Shown here: positions 63,358 to 64,000 of the stretch, one piece after another
Layout of the letters: each line of letters begins with the position of its first letter
How positions within the stretch are numbered: the stretch's first letter is position 1
DNA from: Saprospiraceae bacterium
Lineage (GTDB): Bacteria > Bacteroidota > Bacteroidia > Chitinophagales > Saprospiraceae
Direction: 5' to 3'
DNA length: 64,000 nucleotides
Assembly: GCA_030729925.1 (NCBI GenBank)
Contig: JANQWK010000099.1
Location: 1-64,000, forward strand
Position numbers and translations under genes: made by a program
Notes under the pieces: generated by a model
Seen by the model: only the letters and a program-made list of their open reading frames with translations
Told to the model about the DNA's origin: nothing
Databases searched by the model: none

Positions 63358-63390
63358 CAAAATTATTTTTGCGGCGGGTAATTTGTCCAA
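63358..63390 (-). promoter_or_regulatory. Promoter of the heme-binding gene
   Basis: On the minus strand TTG (63390-63388, inside TTTTGG), a 22-base spacer and a perfect -7 box TAATTTTG (63365-63358) lie about 55 bases upstream of the ATG at 63304. Confidence 0.6.
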
Positions 63391-63443
63391 AAGTTTTGTG
63401 GCTTATCACCTATAAATCATTGATTTTCAATACTTAAAAACAC

Positions 63444-63516
63444 AGGTGCAAGGCACCTTAAAGTGCCTTGCACCTAGATTACCCCTATTAATCCCACAGC
63501 TTTTCAAAAGGTAACC
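63444..63516 (+). repeat. Dispersed palindromic repeat, copy 3
   Basis: AGGTGCAAGGCACCTT (63444-63459) faces AAAGTGCCTTGCACCT (63460-63475), identical to copy 2, with the tail AGATTACCCCTATTAATCCC ... AAAAGGTAACC to 63516. It sits between the heme-binding gene's promoter and the end of the DUF2202 gene. Confidence 0.85.
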
Positions 63517-63544
63517 ATCAGATAGGGATCCTATTTAGCAATAA

Positions 63545-64000
63545 TTAATGGCTACAGGCTTTACCATTTCCACCTTTGCAGTTACCTCCCTGACAATCGC
63601 CTTTACAGCCCTCTGTTTTGTGCTTACCATTGCCTTTATTTTGGCTTACGATGGCCTCAAAATCGGCCTGAGCCATTAATTGGGGCTGGTAACCTGAACC
63701 CAGTTGTCGGGTAAATGCCCTGAGGTGGTTGTGTGAAGCCTGCAACAAATTGCCGAGGGTTTGCCGGACACCCGCATCGGTTTCCTCGGACATCATATCC
63801 TTAAGGTCTATAATGTCTTTTTCCTCTATCCATGCCCCAACTTTGAGGGCCTCTTCAAGGGAAACCGTGCCCTGTGCGGTCAATTTGTCGTACAGTTCCT
63901 GCATCGCTGTCACTGAAAAAACGCCGGGTTGATCCTCGTTGAAGGCGGCAGGTAAAACATAGCCCTTTGTGTCAAAAATGGACTTCACCTCATTGATATG
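63545..64000 (-). CDS. DUF2202 family protein, 5' end outside the window
   Basis: The last 151 codons of a gene whose reading frame continues past the right edge (HINE precedes KSIFDTKG); a GTG at 63988 is not the true start. The visible part matches the C-terminal half of DUF2202 (ferritin-like helical) proteins: LYDKLTAQGTVSLEEALKVG, EEKDIIDLKDMM and SHNHLRAFTRQLG. It ends in an unusual tail rich in Gly, Lys and Cys (KTEGCKGDCQGGNCKGGNG, then KACSH), which could bind metal. Confidence 0.88.
   Translation of the reverse strand, partial: HINEVKSIFDTKGYVLPAAFNEDQPGVFSVTAMQELYDKLTAQGTVSLEEALKVGAWIEEKDIIDLKDMMSEETDAGVRQTLGNLLQASHNHLRAFTRQLGSGYQPQLMAQADFEAIVSQNKGNGKHKTEGCKGDCQGGNCKGGNGKACSH

Overview
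The window looks like chromosomal DNA from a member of the Bacteroidota, most likely the Saprospiria (Lewinella / Haliscomenobacter / Phaeodactylibacter relatives). The evidence is a secreted metalloprotease ending in a type IX secretion (T9SS) sorting domain, an ECF sigma/FecR/STN module, a type-B L31 gene, a GSCFA-domain protein, an MlaE/MlaF pair, a KFSKS-type methionyl-tRNA synthetase, promoters of the TTG / TAnnTTTG Bacteroidota type, and start codons preceded by A-rich DNA rather than Shine-Dalgarno sequences. An iodotyrosine-deiodinase-like flavoprotein fits the same group. I see no prophage, insertion sequence, CRISPR array or rRNA.

Layout. 65-8768 (minus): a tightly coupled five-gene operon of exported proteins, with two S9 peptidases, an N-acyl-D-amino-acid deacylase lipoprotein, a TPR lipoprotein and a PorE-like TPR/propeller/OmpA protein. 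9071-13437 (plus, divergent): two exported amidohydrolase-like proteins with three barrels, only one of which keeps the HxH metal site. 13498-16010 (minus): a BNR-repeat lipoprotein and a PHP-domain lipoprotein. 16150-25631 (plus): a very large sortilin/BNR propeller protein, an M1 aminopeptidase and a 1517-residue secreted metalloprotease with 22 cysteine-rich repeats, four fibronectin-like domains and a T9SS tail. Much of the first 26 kb is therefore about exported protein and peptide breakdown.

25673-27932 (minus) holds a spermidine-synthase-like protein, a GlmU-like sugar nucleotidyltransferase and ribosomal protein L31. 28026-32961 (minus) is a probable operon of ECF sigma, FecR, an STN/surface-repeat protein, homocysteine methyltransferase and esterase. 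33918-36100 (minus) is a BtuB-like receptor behind a cobalamin riboswitch. 36186-40723 (minus) is metG, a PaiB-like flavoprotein and lnt. 41137-50269 (plus) carries a DUF1015 protein, a deaminase-like amidohydrolase, an unknown 443-residue protein, paaD/paaG-like genes, meaB, and lemA with two TPM proteins; a GSCFA protein lies between them on the minus strand. 50274-54615 holds an ATP-grasp protein, the deiodinase-like gene, an SDR, the MlaE/MlaF pair and tRNA-Leu(GAG). 54670-61883 (plus) holds a small unknown protein, a GH113-like hydrolase, an ArsR regulator, a DUF983 protein and a sulfur operon (Crp/Fnr regulator, SulP permease, serine acetyltransferase, cysteine synthase). 61893-64000 (minus) holds a CsgG-like protein, a c-type heme-binding protein and the incomplete DUF2202 protein at the edge.

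The observations I rate highest are: a dispersed palindromic repeat (four copies, with compensatory base changes and one inverted copy); the ECF/FecR module whose STN domain is fused to surface repeats instead of a TonB-dependent receptor; a hairpin over the start codon downstream of the B12 riboswitch; the 22-repeat metalloprotease; and several pseudoenzyme-like fusions. All functional statements come from sequence reading and family knowledge; no search was run.
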